Shown here one piece after another: positions 1-5,489 of a stretch of DNA of 6,365 nucleotides. Position numbers and translations under genes: made by a program. Each line of letters starts with the position of its first letter. Positions within the stretch are counted from its first letter, which is position 1. The notes under the pieces were generated by a model. It was not told the DNA's origin. It made no database searches and worked only from the letters and a program-made list of their open reading frames with translations. The DNA is from Clostridiales bacterium (GTDB lineage: Bacteria; Bacillota; Clostridia; TANB77; CAG-508). The stretch spans positions 1-6,365 of the forward strand of contig SFKP01000042.1 of assembly GCA_004553715.1 (NCBI GenBank), read 5' to 3'.

Positions 1-495
1 CCCCCAAGCAGTACATGGAATATAATCATATTTGCCAGTCTTCCTTTTCACGCTTAAAATAAAATCTATAATCTCTTTACCATCAGTTGTGATTCTGAGA
101 TTTTCTTTTTTATACAAAGCTCCTTGCAAATTCATTATATTCACATCTTGCTCATCTTCGCCAACTATCTCAATTTCTTTGCATGAAAAGAAAAGAAAGT
201 TTTTGGAAAATTCTTCTTGTTCCGTATGCACTCGTTTTTTGTATGCATACGGGTAACAACGTAATTTCCCCTTCATCCAGACTTTATCTCCTTCTGCCAA
301 ACCTAATGGAAGAAGATCATGTGAAATAAGTACTTGGATATAATCGCTCTTACCACTACTACGGTTTGTACATACCCGCAATTCATCAAAATCAATTGTT
401 CCGCAAAAATGATGATGCAAGTTTATTTTTGCAATTTTTCCTACCACTTCTGCCTCATTCCAATTTAAAGCAGTTGCTCTTTGTGATTCTAACAT
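1..495 (-). CDS. Partial two-OB-fold single-stranded DNA-binding (SSB-like) protein, C-terminus cut by the window edge
   Basis: I translated this directly: an open frame of 165 codons runs from ATG at 495 to base 1 with no stop, so the C-terminus lies outside. The protein resembles clostridial SSB-like proteins that carry two OB folds. Residues about 13-112 form the first fold and about 117-165 begin the second. The same strand recurs in both, GKSDYIQVLISHD at 49-60 and GKYDYIPCTAWG at 154-165; the DYIPCxAWG form is typical of SSB proteins. It would bind single-stranded DNA in replication or repair, though no catalytic motif exists to confirm this. The start is set by AGGAG six bases upstream of 495; an in-frame ATG at 513 would place that ribosome binding site inside the gene. 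G+C is about 36% in sampled rows against about 24% in rsmH, with codons such as CGG, CGA and ATC, hinting at transfer. Family fit is fairly good; the exact role is inferred. Confidence 0.75.
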   Translation of the reverse strand, partial: MLESQRATALNWNEAEVVGKIAKINLHHHFCGTIDFDELRVCTNRSSGKSDYIQVLISHDLLPLGLAEGDKVWMKGKLRCYPYAYKKRVHTEQEEFSKNFLFFSCKEIEIVGEDEQDVNIMNLQGALYKKENLRITTDGKEIIDFILSVKRKTGKYDYIPCTAWG

Positions 496-538
496 ATCTT
501 GCTCCTTTCTCATTTGTACTTTAAGAAGAATGATTTGC

Positions 539-558
539 TTCATGTAAATCCACATGAA
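539..558. repeat. Inverted repeat in the leader of the SSB-like gene
   Basis: Perfect 7-bp arms TTCATGT and ACATGAA (539-545 and 552-558) are separated by 6 bases. It lies between the predicted transcription start near 598 and the ribosome binding site, so it could be an operator or an RNA hairpin. It does not match the Gram-positive LexA box (GAAC-N4-GTTC). Confidence 0.5.
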
Positions 559-565
559 ATCTCTA

Positions 566-594
566 TATAAAATAAACTTATCATTTATTTTATA
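566..594. repeat. 11-bp perfect inverted repeat at the 5' end of the SSB-like transcript
   Basis: Arms TATAAAATAAA (566-576) and TTTATTTTATA (584-594) are exact reverse complements around a 7-base loop. The element begins a few bases after the predicted transcription start. It could fold as a 5' stabilising hairpin or act as an operator overlapping the initially transcribed region. All-A/T arms make a weaker RNA stem and raise the chance of coincidence. Confidence 0.45.
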
Positions 595-605
595 CAACGA
601 TATAT

Positions 606-634
606 ATTATAGCAGTTTTTGCTTGTGTTGTCAA
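606..634 (-). promoter_or_regulatory. Perfect-consensus SigA promoter for the SSB-like gene
   Basis: On the minus strand TTGACA (634-629) and TATAAT (611-606) are separated by exactly 17 bases, which is the full vegetative consensus. The start point would be near 598, giving a leader of about 100 nt that contains two inverted repeats. It makes the SSB-like gene a separate transcription unit from ftsL. Confidence 0.9.
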
Positions 635-673
635 ATTATGTAAATCTTGTAACTTTAAAAATGAAGGCAAAGC

Positions 674-708
674 AAAAAAACTGGCTTGCTATATTCCTGC
701 AAACCAGT
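674..708 (-). terminator. Intrinsic terminator overlapping the ftsL stop codon
   Basis: The minus-strand RNA has a 10-bp stem, ACTGGTTTGC (708-699) with GCAAGCCAGT (689-680), one G-U pair and a 9-base loop, followed by a run of U. The 5' arm is made of the last codons of ftsL and the stop codon lies at the loop and 3' arm. The A-run on the other side means it could also work on the plus strand. It separates the division operon from the SSB-like gene. Confidence 0.9.
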
Positions 709-1204
709 TTTTTATTTTCTGAAATATTGATGTATCTTCTTCTATAATAACTTTTTCTGATTCTATTTCAATATAATCTTCTTTTGGATAATTTACATAT
801 ACTGTCTGTCTATTAGATAGTTTTTGCATTCCAAGTAGTTCTTTTGCTTGTTGCTCTAAGTTATTTAAATTCAAAGAATTTTCTATTGATATTTCTAATT
901 GTACATTTTGTTTTTGAATTTCTGAAAGTTCAGATTTTAAATCTTGAACTTTTGCAAAATTTTCATCAATTTTTGAATTTCTATATGCAATAGCAAAAAA
1001 TATAGCAAAGCCAACTATTAAATATTTGATAACACTTTTTTCTACTTGCTTTTGCTTACCTGCTTTTTTCTTTTTATTAGTATTTTTCTTCGTTGTAGAC
1101 GCCTTTGTATTTTTCTTTGGTGCTACTTTCTTTTTTGGCACATAATTTGGTTCAATTTTTCTTGGGCTTGTTTCATATTGATATCTATTTTTACTTGTTG
1201 CCAT
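689..1204 (-). CDS. ftsL: FtsL-like cell-division protein (bitopic membrane protein)
   Basis: This 171-residue protein has the FtsL/DivIC layout. A basic, Lys-rich cytoplasmic tail (about 1-57, many KK and NTK runs) is followed by one membrane segment (about 58-74, VIKYLIVGFAIFFAIAY), then an extracytoplasmic coiled coil (about 75-115). A short conserved tail follows (LEQQAKELLGMQKLSNRQTVYV), where FtsL proteins carry an 'A..LGM....QVVYV'-like pattern. FtsL scaffolds the divisome with DivIC/FtsB and DivIB/FtsQ at midcell. Identification rests on topology plus position directly after rsmH, because FtsL sequences diverge strongly. The first in-frame ATG (1231, eight bases after the rsmH stop) has no ribosome binding site. 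A full AAAGGAGGTG (1225-1216) lies downstream of it, so ATG 1204 is chosen despite a long 11-13 base spacing. No penicillin-binding protein gene follows, unlike the usual dcw order. Confidence 0.8.
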   Translation of the reverse strand: MATSKNRYQYETSPRKIEPNYVPKKKVAPKKNTKASTTKKNTNKKKKAGKQKQVEKSVIKYLIVGFAIFFAIAYRNSKIDENFAKVQDLKSELSEIQKQNVQLEISIENSLNLNNLEQQAKELLGMQKLSNRQTVYVNYPKEDYIEIESEKVIIEEDTSIFQKIKNWFAGI

Positions 1205-1239
1205 TTTTCTAATAGCACCTCCTTTTTTCATCTGTTTAT

Positions 1240-2175
1240 CTATATTTTTTCAAATATTCTTAATTTTGCGCTCCTACTTCTTGAATTTAATTCTTGTTCT
1301 TTATCTGTCGGCAAAATTGGTTTTTTGTTTACAATTTTTCCTTTTACAATTTTTTTGCATATACAATATGGCAAATCTTTTGGGCAAGTACATTTTCCTA
1401 ATGCATCAGTATATGCATTTTTTACACATCTATCTTCCAGCGAATGAAATGTTATTATACAAAGTCTTCCACCTGGATTTAATGCATCAATGCAATCTGT
1501 AACAGCCCCATATAAAGGTTCTATTTCATTATTTACTTCTATTCTAATTGCTTGAAATGTTCTTTTTGCAGGATGTCCTTGTCCTTTAATATATGGCACA
1601 CATTCTTCTACTATTGCAGCTAATTTTGCTGTTGTATCAATTTTTTCTATTTTTCTTAATTCACATATTCTTCTTGCAATTTTTTTTGAGAATTTTTCTT
1701 CTCCATATTCATATATGATTTTTGCCAAATCTTCTTCTTTATAAGTATTTATAACTTCTTCTGCAGTTAATGTTTGCAATTTATCCATTCTCATATCTAA
1801 AGGTGCATCATTCATATATGAAAAACCTCTTGATATTTCATCTATTTGATATGAAGAAACTCCTAAATCTAATAAAATGCCATCTACTCCATTAATTTCT
1901 AAGTCAGATAAAATTTGTTTTATGTTTTGATGATTGTCATTTACGAATTTAACATTATCATATTGTTTTAGTTTTTCTTTCGCACATGCTAAAGCCTCCA
2001 CATCTCTGTCTATTCCAATAAGCCTTCCTTGTGGAGATAATTTTTTACAAATTTCTAAGCTATGACCTGCTCCTCCTAGAGTTCCATCTACATATATTCC
2101 ATTTTTTTTTATATTTAAACCTTCAATTACTTCGTTTAATAAAACAGGTATATGATTAAAATTTTCTGTATTCAA
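1240..2175 (-). CDS. rsmH: 16S rRNA (cytosine-1402-N4) methyltransferase RsmH
   Basis: At 311 residues this is the normal family length. RsmH (MraW) uses S-adenosylmethionine to methylate N4 of C1402 in the 16S rRNA decoding centre. Visible motifs are HIPVLLNEV (8-16), the SAM-binding loop VDGTLGGAGHS (29-39), the acidic end of the next strand IGIDRD (53-58), DGILLDLGVSS (98-108), and DAPLDMRMD (123-131). These are followed by HPAKRTFQAIRIEVNNE (201-217), ITFHSLEDR (241-249) and the C-terminal SRSRSAKLR (298-306). A cysteine cluster CTCPKDLPYCICKK (262-275) resembles the CxCP...CxC insert of Bacillota members. The start is TTG, preceded by a modest AAAGG 13 bases away, so initiation may be weak. 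Only eight bases separate its stop from the next ATG, although the real ftsL start is further in. An unusual 443-bp gap lies upstream. All key motifs are intact. Confidence 0.97.
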   Translation of the reverse strand: MNTENFNHIPVLLNEVIEGLNIKKNGIYVDGTLGGAGHSLEICKKLSPQGRLIGIDRDVEALACAKEKLKQYDNVKFVNDNHQNIKQILSDLEINGVDGILLDLGVSSYQIDEISRGFSYMNDAPLDMRMDKLQTLTAEEVINTYKEEDLAKIIYEYGEEKFSKKIARRICELRKIEKIDTTAKLAAIVEECVPYIKGQGHPAKRTFQAIRIEVNNEIEPLYGAVTDCIDALNPGGRLCIITFHSLEDRCVKNAYTDALGKCTCPKDLPYCICKKIVKGKIVNKKPILPTDKEQELNSRSRSAKLRIFEKI

Positions 2176-2211
2176 AAATATTTTCCAACCTTTACTTTTT
2201 TAATGTGGCAA

Positions 2212-2240
2212 ACAGTTGGTAATAAAGTAATACCAACTGT
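2212..2240 (-). other. Perfect 10-bp hairpin in the mraZ-rsmH spacer
   Basis: ACAGTTGGTA and TACCAACTGT (arms at 2240-2231 and 2221-2212) pair perfectly around a 9-base loop. On the minus strand only TTTG follows, so it lacks the U tract of a strong intrinsic terminator. It sits about 37 bases upstream of the rsmH start. It could be an attenuator, a processing site or a translational control stem; which of these is not shown by the sequence. Confidence 0.7.
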
Positions 2241-2244
2241 CTTA

Positions 2245-2400
2245 GCCTTGTATATTCAGTTCTTTAGTAATTTAAAATCTTTAGTATATAAACTACTTTA
2301 GTACATTTTTCATTTTATCTTTTGAATAATTTTTTTAAAATTTTATCATTTGTAATTTTTTCTTTTGTAAAATTAACTATTTATCTTTTTCATATTTTTT
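2245..2400 (-). repeat. Degenerate part of the TACAAAAG repeat array
   Basis: Diverged copies of the same 8-bp core continue from the tandem array towards rsmH. On the minus strand TACTAAAG occurs three times, with plus-strand starts at 2296, 2279 and 2262. A looser TACAAGGC lies at 2245, so all four sit exactly 17 bp apart. Intermediate variants occur near 2320, 2347, 2362 and 2385. The retained 17-bp step suggests an older expansion of the same element rather than random A-rich sequence. Confidence 0.65.
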
Positions 2401-2599
2401 TCTTTTGTAAAACTTAAAAACTTTATCTTTTGTATAGCCTCTTCTTTTGTAAAACTTGAAAATTTTATCTTTTGTATAGTCTCTTCTTTTGTAAAACTTG
2501 AAAATTTTATCTTTTGTATAGCCTCTTCTTTTGTAAAACTTAAAAATTTTATCTTTTGTATAACCTTTTCTTTTGTAATTTTAAACTTTATCTTTTGTA
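2401..2599 (-). repeat. 42-bp tandem repeat array between mraZ and rsmH
   Basis: Four full 42-bp units start at 2401, 2443, 2485 and 2527, with a partial fifth to 2599. Neighbouring units differ at only a few bases, for example one between the second and third. Each unit holds two copies of TACAAAAGA (minus strand), spaced alternately 25 and 17 bp; the last step is 22. One minus-strand frame (2580-2380) is open for 67 codons with a 14-residue period (TKDKIFKFYKRRGY) but has no ATG, GTG or TTG start and no ribosome binding site, so I treat it as non-coding. It would be transcribed between mraZ and rsmH unless the operon is broken here. Confidence 0.93.
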
Positions 2600-2618
2600 T
2601 TTATATAAACTTTAACAG

Positions 2619-3050
2619 TTATATACCTAAATTTGCCATTTTTTCTGCAATTTCATCTGCTGTATTGTTCTCTTCCTCGCTATATTTTAGCCATTTATCC
2701 TTGCTCCAAATTTCTATCTTATTTAGCACACCTATTACTACAACTTCTTTTTCTAACCCAGCAAATTCTCTTAATGAACCTGCTATTAAAAATCTGCCCT
2801 GCTTGTCTATTTCGCATTCAGTTGCTCCTGCTAAAAAAAACCTCATTAGAGCTCTCGCATCTTTATTTGTAAGTGGAAATGTTCTTAATTTTTCTTCGAA
2901 GTTTTGCCATTCTTTTAGAGAGTATACAAACAAGCAACCATCTAAACCTTTAGTAATAACGAATTTTTCTCCGATATCTTCTTTTAATTTAGCTGGCATT
3001 ATTAATCTGCCTTTAGCATCAATTGTATGCTCATATTCTCCAATTAACAT
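2619..3050 (-). CDS. mraZ: Transcriptional regulator MraZ
   Basis: This is a 143-residue protein, the canonical length. MraZ is a DNA-binding repressor/activator of the division and cell-wall cluster that binds repeats upstream of its own gene. Two SpoVT/AbrB-like halves are visible, each with its signature: DAKGRLIMPAKL (11-22) in the first and DKQGRFLIAGSL (82-93) in the second. The N-terminus MLIGEYEHTIDAKGR is typical. The reading frame extends upstream to a GTG at 3101, but that would translate through the MraZ boxes. ATG 3050 has a good AGAGG ribosome binding site eight bases away and gives the family N-terminus. Three MraZ boxes lie just upstream, which supports autoregulation. The gene is separated from rsmH by a 443-bp repeat-filled gap, which is atypical. 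Confidence 0.97.
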   Translation of the reverse strand: MLIGEYEHTIDAKGRLIMPAKLKEDIGEKFVITKGLDGCLFVYSLKEWQNFEEKLRTFPLTNKDARALMRFFLAGATECEIDKQGRFLIAGSLREFAGLEKEVVVIGVLNKIEIWSKDKWLKYSEEENNTADEIAEKMANLGI

Positions 3051-3074
3051 TTTGCTCACCTCTTTTGGAATTTG

Positions 3075-3104
3075 GCTCCACTTTTTACCACTTTCCTCCA
3101 CTTC
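3075..3104 (-). promoter_or_regulatory. MraZ-box operator: three 10-bp direct repeats
   Basis: On the minus strand GAAGTGGAGG, AAAGTGGTAA and AAAGTGGAGC follow one another, with AAGTGG cores at 3103-3098, 3093-3088 and 3083-3078. The exact 10-bp period and the AAAGTGGN3 form match known MraZ-binding repeats. They lie 25-54 bases upstream of the mraZ ATG, downstream of the likely promoter, where bound MraZ would block transcription. Confidence 0.9.
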
Positions 3105-3110
3105 GATTTA

Positions 3111-3139
3111 ATTTTACATTATAATTATAAAAAAAGCAA
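3111..3139 (-). promoter_or_regulatory. Probable mraZ promoter region
   Basis: One candidate is TTGCTT (3139-3134), 17 bases, TAAAAT (3116-3111). Two overlapping TATAAT hexamers also occur at 3123-3118 and 3129-3124 but lack a good -35 partner. The candidate -35 overlaps the terminator arm of the upstream gene. The position just before the MraZ boxes favours a promoter here; the exact hexamers are uncertain. Confidence 0.45.
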
Positions 3140-3168
3140 TACTTTTTTTAAAAAATATTGCTTTTTTT
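3129..3168 (-). terminator. Intrinsic terminator after the CofE-like gene
   Basis: The minus-strand stem AGCAATA...TATTGCT (3162-3156 with 3141-3135) extends inward through T/A pairs and is followed by seven U. Flanking A and T runs on both sides make it plausible in both directions. It begins a few bases after the stop codon at 3173. Confidence 0.85.
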
Positions 3169-3172
3169 GTTA

Positions 3173-4360
3173 CTATTCACTTGCTAAATTATCAAAATAT
3201 CCTTGAATAAATACTACTGGAGTTCCTTTATCTCCACTTCCAGAAGTTAAATCACATAATGAACCAATAAGGTCTGTTAATCTTCTTGGCGTTGTTCCTT
3301 GTGTTTGCATACTTCCTTTTAAATTTTCTGGTTTTTTCTTTATCTCATCAATAATTGCTTGTTTTAATTCGTCTCCTTTAAGTTCTTTAAATTGATTATC
3401 TGATAAATATTTTAATTTTAATTCATTTGGAGTTCCCTCTAGCCCTCTTGTATAAGCTGGCGAAACTACTGGATCTGCTAATTCCCAAATCTTACCTACG
3501 GGGTCTTTGAATCCTCCGTCTCCATAAATCATTACTTCTATATGTTTTCCTGTTTTTGTTGCTAATTCTTTTTGAATTTTTTCTACCAAAGCATCTCCAT
3601 GTTCTGGGAATAATTTAACCTTTTCTTCTGTAGCTTTGTTTGAACCTAATAAACCATATTTAGAGTTATATCCACTACCATTTACAGAAGTAGTTAAAAT
3701 ATCGTCTAATCCTAAAATAATATTTCCACCACTTGCTTTTAAAAGTTTTTTTGTTTTTGCCCTTGTGTGAATATTTGCAACTAAAACATCTTTTGAATAT
3801 TCTAATATAGTTTTTGGATTATTGCTAAATACAAAGTCAACTTTACAATTTTCCTTTTCTATAAGGTCCCTATAAAAATCCACCATATTTATTCCTGTAA
3901 ATGGATGAACAAAATCTCCAAATTTTTCAGCATATTCTTTTTCTGAAATAATGCTTGATAAATCTATACCATTTGCATCTAATTTATCTTCATCAAGGAT
4001 TCCGTTTCCCACTTCATCACTTGGAAAACTAAGCTGTATTGTAATATGTTTAGTTCCCCTTGCAATTGCCTTTAATAAAATTGAAAATCTATTTCTGCTT
4101 AAGATAGGATTTAGAAGTCCAATTTCTCCTTTTGGGAATTTATTTTTAATATCTTCTGCAATCGCATCTGCTGTAGCATAGTTGTTTTCTGCAATAGCTA
4201 CCACTGCCTCCGTTACTGCAACAATATCTCTATCCCTAAATTCGAAATTGTCATTTTTTTTTGCCTCTAAAAGTGAATCAACTACTATTTTTGCTAAATC
4301 ATCATTTGCTTTAATTATTGGTGTTCTTATTCCGCGTGTTACTGTTCCAACATTTCTCAT
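3173..4360 (-). CDS. F420_ligase (CofE/COG1478)-family protein, long Bacillota type
   Basis: This 395-residue protein resembles those annotated as coenzyme F420-0:L-glutamate ligase in Bacillota. The opening MRNVGTVTRGIRTPIIKAND, DRDIVAVTEAVVAIAENNYAT (43-63), NPILSRNRFSILLKAIARG (84-102) and SFPSDEVGN (111-119) are recognisable from that group. YGDGGFKDPVGKIWELADP (279-297) may correspond to the acidic GTP/metal site of CofE. True CofE adds glutamate to F420-0 and is about 250 residues; this form is much longer, and most Bacillota are not known to make F420. The real substrate is therefore unknown, perhaps another amide-ligase reaction (inference). No F420 genes are nearby. ATG 4360 is chosen because AGAGGTGA precedes it at normal distance, whereas the GTG at 4372 overlaps that site. 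The gene has its own promoter and terminator, so it appears monocistronic. Confidence 0.8.
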   Translation of the reverse strand: MRNVGTVTRGIRTPIIKANDDLAKIVVDSLLEAKKNDNFEFRDRDIVAVTEAVVAIAENNYATADAIAEDIKNKFPKGEIGLLNPILSRNRFSILLKAIARGTKHITIQLSFPSDEVGNGILDEDKLDANGIDLSSIISEKEYAEKFGDFVHPFTGINMVDFYRDLIEKENCKVDFVFSNNPKTILEYSKDVLVANIHTRAKTKKLLKASGGNIILGLDDILTTSVNGSGYNSKYGLLGSNKATEEKVKLFPEHGDALVEKIQKELATKTGKHIEVMIYGDGGFKDPVGKIWELADPVVSPAYTRGLEGTPNELKLKYLSDNQFKELKGDELKQAIIDEIKKKPENLKGSMQTQGTTPRRLTDLIGSLCDLTSGSGDKGTPVVFIQGYFDNLASE

Positions 4361-4394
4361 ATATATAATCACCTCTCAAATTTAATACGTTGTG

Positions 4395-4423
4395 ATTATA
4401 TCATAAAAGCATTTTCACGTAAA
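4395..4423 (-). promoter_or_regulatory. Extended -10 SigA promoter for the CofE-like gene
   Basis: TTTACG (4423-4418), 17 bases, then TGATATAAT containing TATAAT at 4400-4395. The TG one base before the hexamer is the extended -10 motif, which compensates for the 4/6 match at -35. The start would be near 4388, with a leader of about 28 nt ending in AGAGGTGA. Confidence 0.82.
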
Positions 4424-4456
4424 GAATTCTATTACATTTAAACAATTTTCGTTGTT

Positions 4457-4488
4457 AATGGGGACTGTCAAAAATCTCCCCATTGACA
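4457..4488. repeat. Intergenic palindrome with two competing stems
   Basis: AATGGGGA (4457-4464) pairs perfectly with TCCCCATT (4477-4484). TGTCAA (4466-4471) pairs perfectly with TTGACA (4483-4488). The two stems overlap at 4483-4484 and interleave, so both cannot form fully at once. The G-run is unusual in this AT-rich DNA. It lies between a terminator and the next promoter, and its look recalls dispersed palindromes of clostridial intergenic regions (recollection, not searched). Confidence 0.6.
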
Positions 4489-4496
4489 CGCTCAAC

Positions 4497-4527
4497 AAAA
4501 AAACGACTTACTCAGTCGTTTTTTTTT
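4497..4527 (-). terminator. Bidirectional intrinsic terminator after the 3D-domain gene
   Basis: Arms AAAAAAACGACT (4497-4508) and AGTCGTTTTTTT (4514-4525) pair over 12 bp around a 5-base loop, with U runs on both strands. It starts six bases beyond the stop codon and ends the 3D-domain transcript. Confidence 0.92.
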
Positions 4528-4532
4528 GCATT

Positions 4533-5453
4533 TTATTCTAAAACTTCTAATTCTAAATATCTTACTCCCCAAGCTAATGCTTCTTGGTGTGAATTCATAT
4601 AAATATCTATTCTGTTTCCTTGGATTGCTCCACCTCTATCTTCAACTACATACACTGTACCATTTATTTTTACTTTTGTTCCAAATGCGAAAGTTGAAGG
4701 AGCTGCTATTGTATGATTTGCTGTTGCTTTTGTACCTGAAGCTGTAATTCCATTTGTTTTACCACAACATTTTGCGCAAGAACAGTATGCTGTTACTTTA
4801 TATACTCCAGATTTTCCAGATGTACTAGATACTCTAGAATTACTACTTCTTGATGTTATTTGTTTTGTTTGTATTTGAACTATTTTATTTACTGGCTCAC
4901 GGATTATTTCAGAAGAAAGTTCTTCTCTTGCAACTTCTATATCATCTTTATATGTTATTTTATAAGAAACCTTTCTTTGTCCATTTCTTCCGTATTGTAA
5001 AACCTTATTGGTTGTAGATAAAGAACCATTTGATACATCTTTTGTAATTGTTTCAAAAGGTATGTCCTCTAACACAACAACTATTTTTTCTGTAATATTT
5101 GAATATTCTTTAACAATATCTTCTGTAGCAACAATAGTCTCTACTTCTGCTTTTTTTACTGGTTCATTTCCTTCTAATGAAATAATAATTAATCCATTTT
5201 CATCTATGTTTTCCCCTAATGCAGGTGATACAACTTCGTTTTCCTCTAATATAATGTGATTTTCTTTTAATATATCTTCAACCTTTGTTTTAGATGTCAT
5301 AACTGTTATTTCATAATTTGTTGCAAATTTAATTTTTACATTATTTAATTTAGCTGTTCCAGCAAATACAGAAATCCCTAACATCATAACAAATATTATA
5401 CTAATCAAAATTATCTTTTTTGCAGTATTTGATGTTAATTTTTGCTTATTCAT
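4533..5453 (-). CDS. DUF348-G5-3D domain cell-wall protein (YabE-like)
   Basis: This 306-residue exported protein begins with a basic N-terminus and a hydrophobic anchor or signal (about 12-31). Next comes one DUF348-type domain (about 38-93, with VEDILKENHIILEENEVVSP). A G5 domain follows (about 118-198, with IPFETITK, YGRNGQRKVSYKITY and IIREPVNKIV). After a Ser-rich linker (199-216) is a C-terminal 3D domain (about 217-304). The 3D signatures are TAYCSCAKCCGKTNGITASGT (221-241), VVEDRGGAIQGNRIDIY (269-285) and SHQEALAWGVR. The fold is a double-psi beta barrel related to MltA, and such proteins act on or bind peptidoglycan. B. subtilis YabE has three DUF348 units; this one has a single copy and no separate SLT/Rpf catalytic module. 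ATG 5453 follows AAGGAGG at 12 bases. It has its own consensus promoter and terminator. Architecture is secure; the enzymatic activity is inferred. Confidence 0.92.
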   Translation of the reverse strand: MNKQKLTSNTAKKIILISIIFVMMLGISVFAGTAKLNNVKIKFATNYEITVMTSKTKVEDILKENHIILEENEVVSPALGENIDENGLIIISLEGNEPVKKAEVETIVATEDIVKEYSNITEKIVVVLEDIPFETITKDVSNGSLSTTNKVLQYGRNGQRKVSYKITYKDDIEVAREELSSEIIREPVNKIVQIQTKQITSRSSNSRVSSTSGKSGVYKVTAYCSCAKCCGKTNGITASGTKATANHTIAAPSTFAFGTKVKINGTVYVVEDRGGAIQGNRIDIYMNSHQEALAWGVRYLELEVLE

Positions 5454-5489
5454 AAAAAATTAATTCCTCCTTAAATAAACACCTCTTTT

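Noticed and set aside
32..256. Plus-strand 74-codon open frame
   Set aside because: It is antisense to the SSB-like gene, which has an OB-fold pattern, a ribosome binding site and a promoter. The plus frame has no recognisable domain.
1205..1231. ftsL start at ATG 1231 (180-residue version)
   Set aside because: No ribosome binding site precedes it, and the only strong one (AAAGGAGGTG) lies inside that extension, pointing to ATG 1204.
1046..1447. Plus-strand 133-codon open frame over ftsL and rsmH
   Set aside because: It is Phe/Leu/Cys-rich, the mirror image of Lys-rich coding DNA, and antisense to two well-supported genes.
2401..2599. CRISPR array
   Set aside because: Units are contiguous and nearly identical over all 42 bp, with no unique spacers and no cas genes. 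This is a tandem repeat.
2665..3111. Plus-strand 148-codon open frame opposite mraZ
   Set aside because: Low-complexity Ser/Leu composition, antisense to canonical MraZ, no independent signals.
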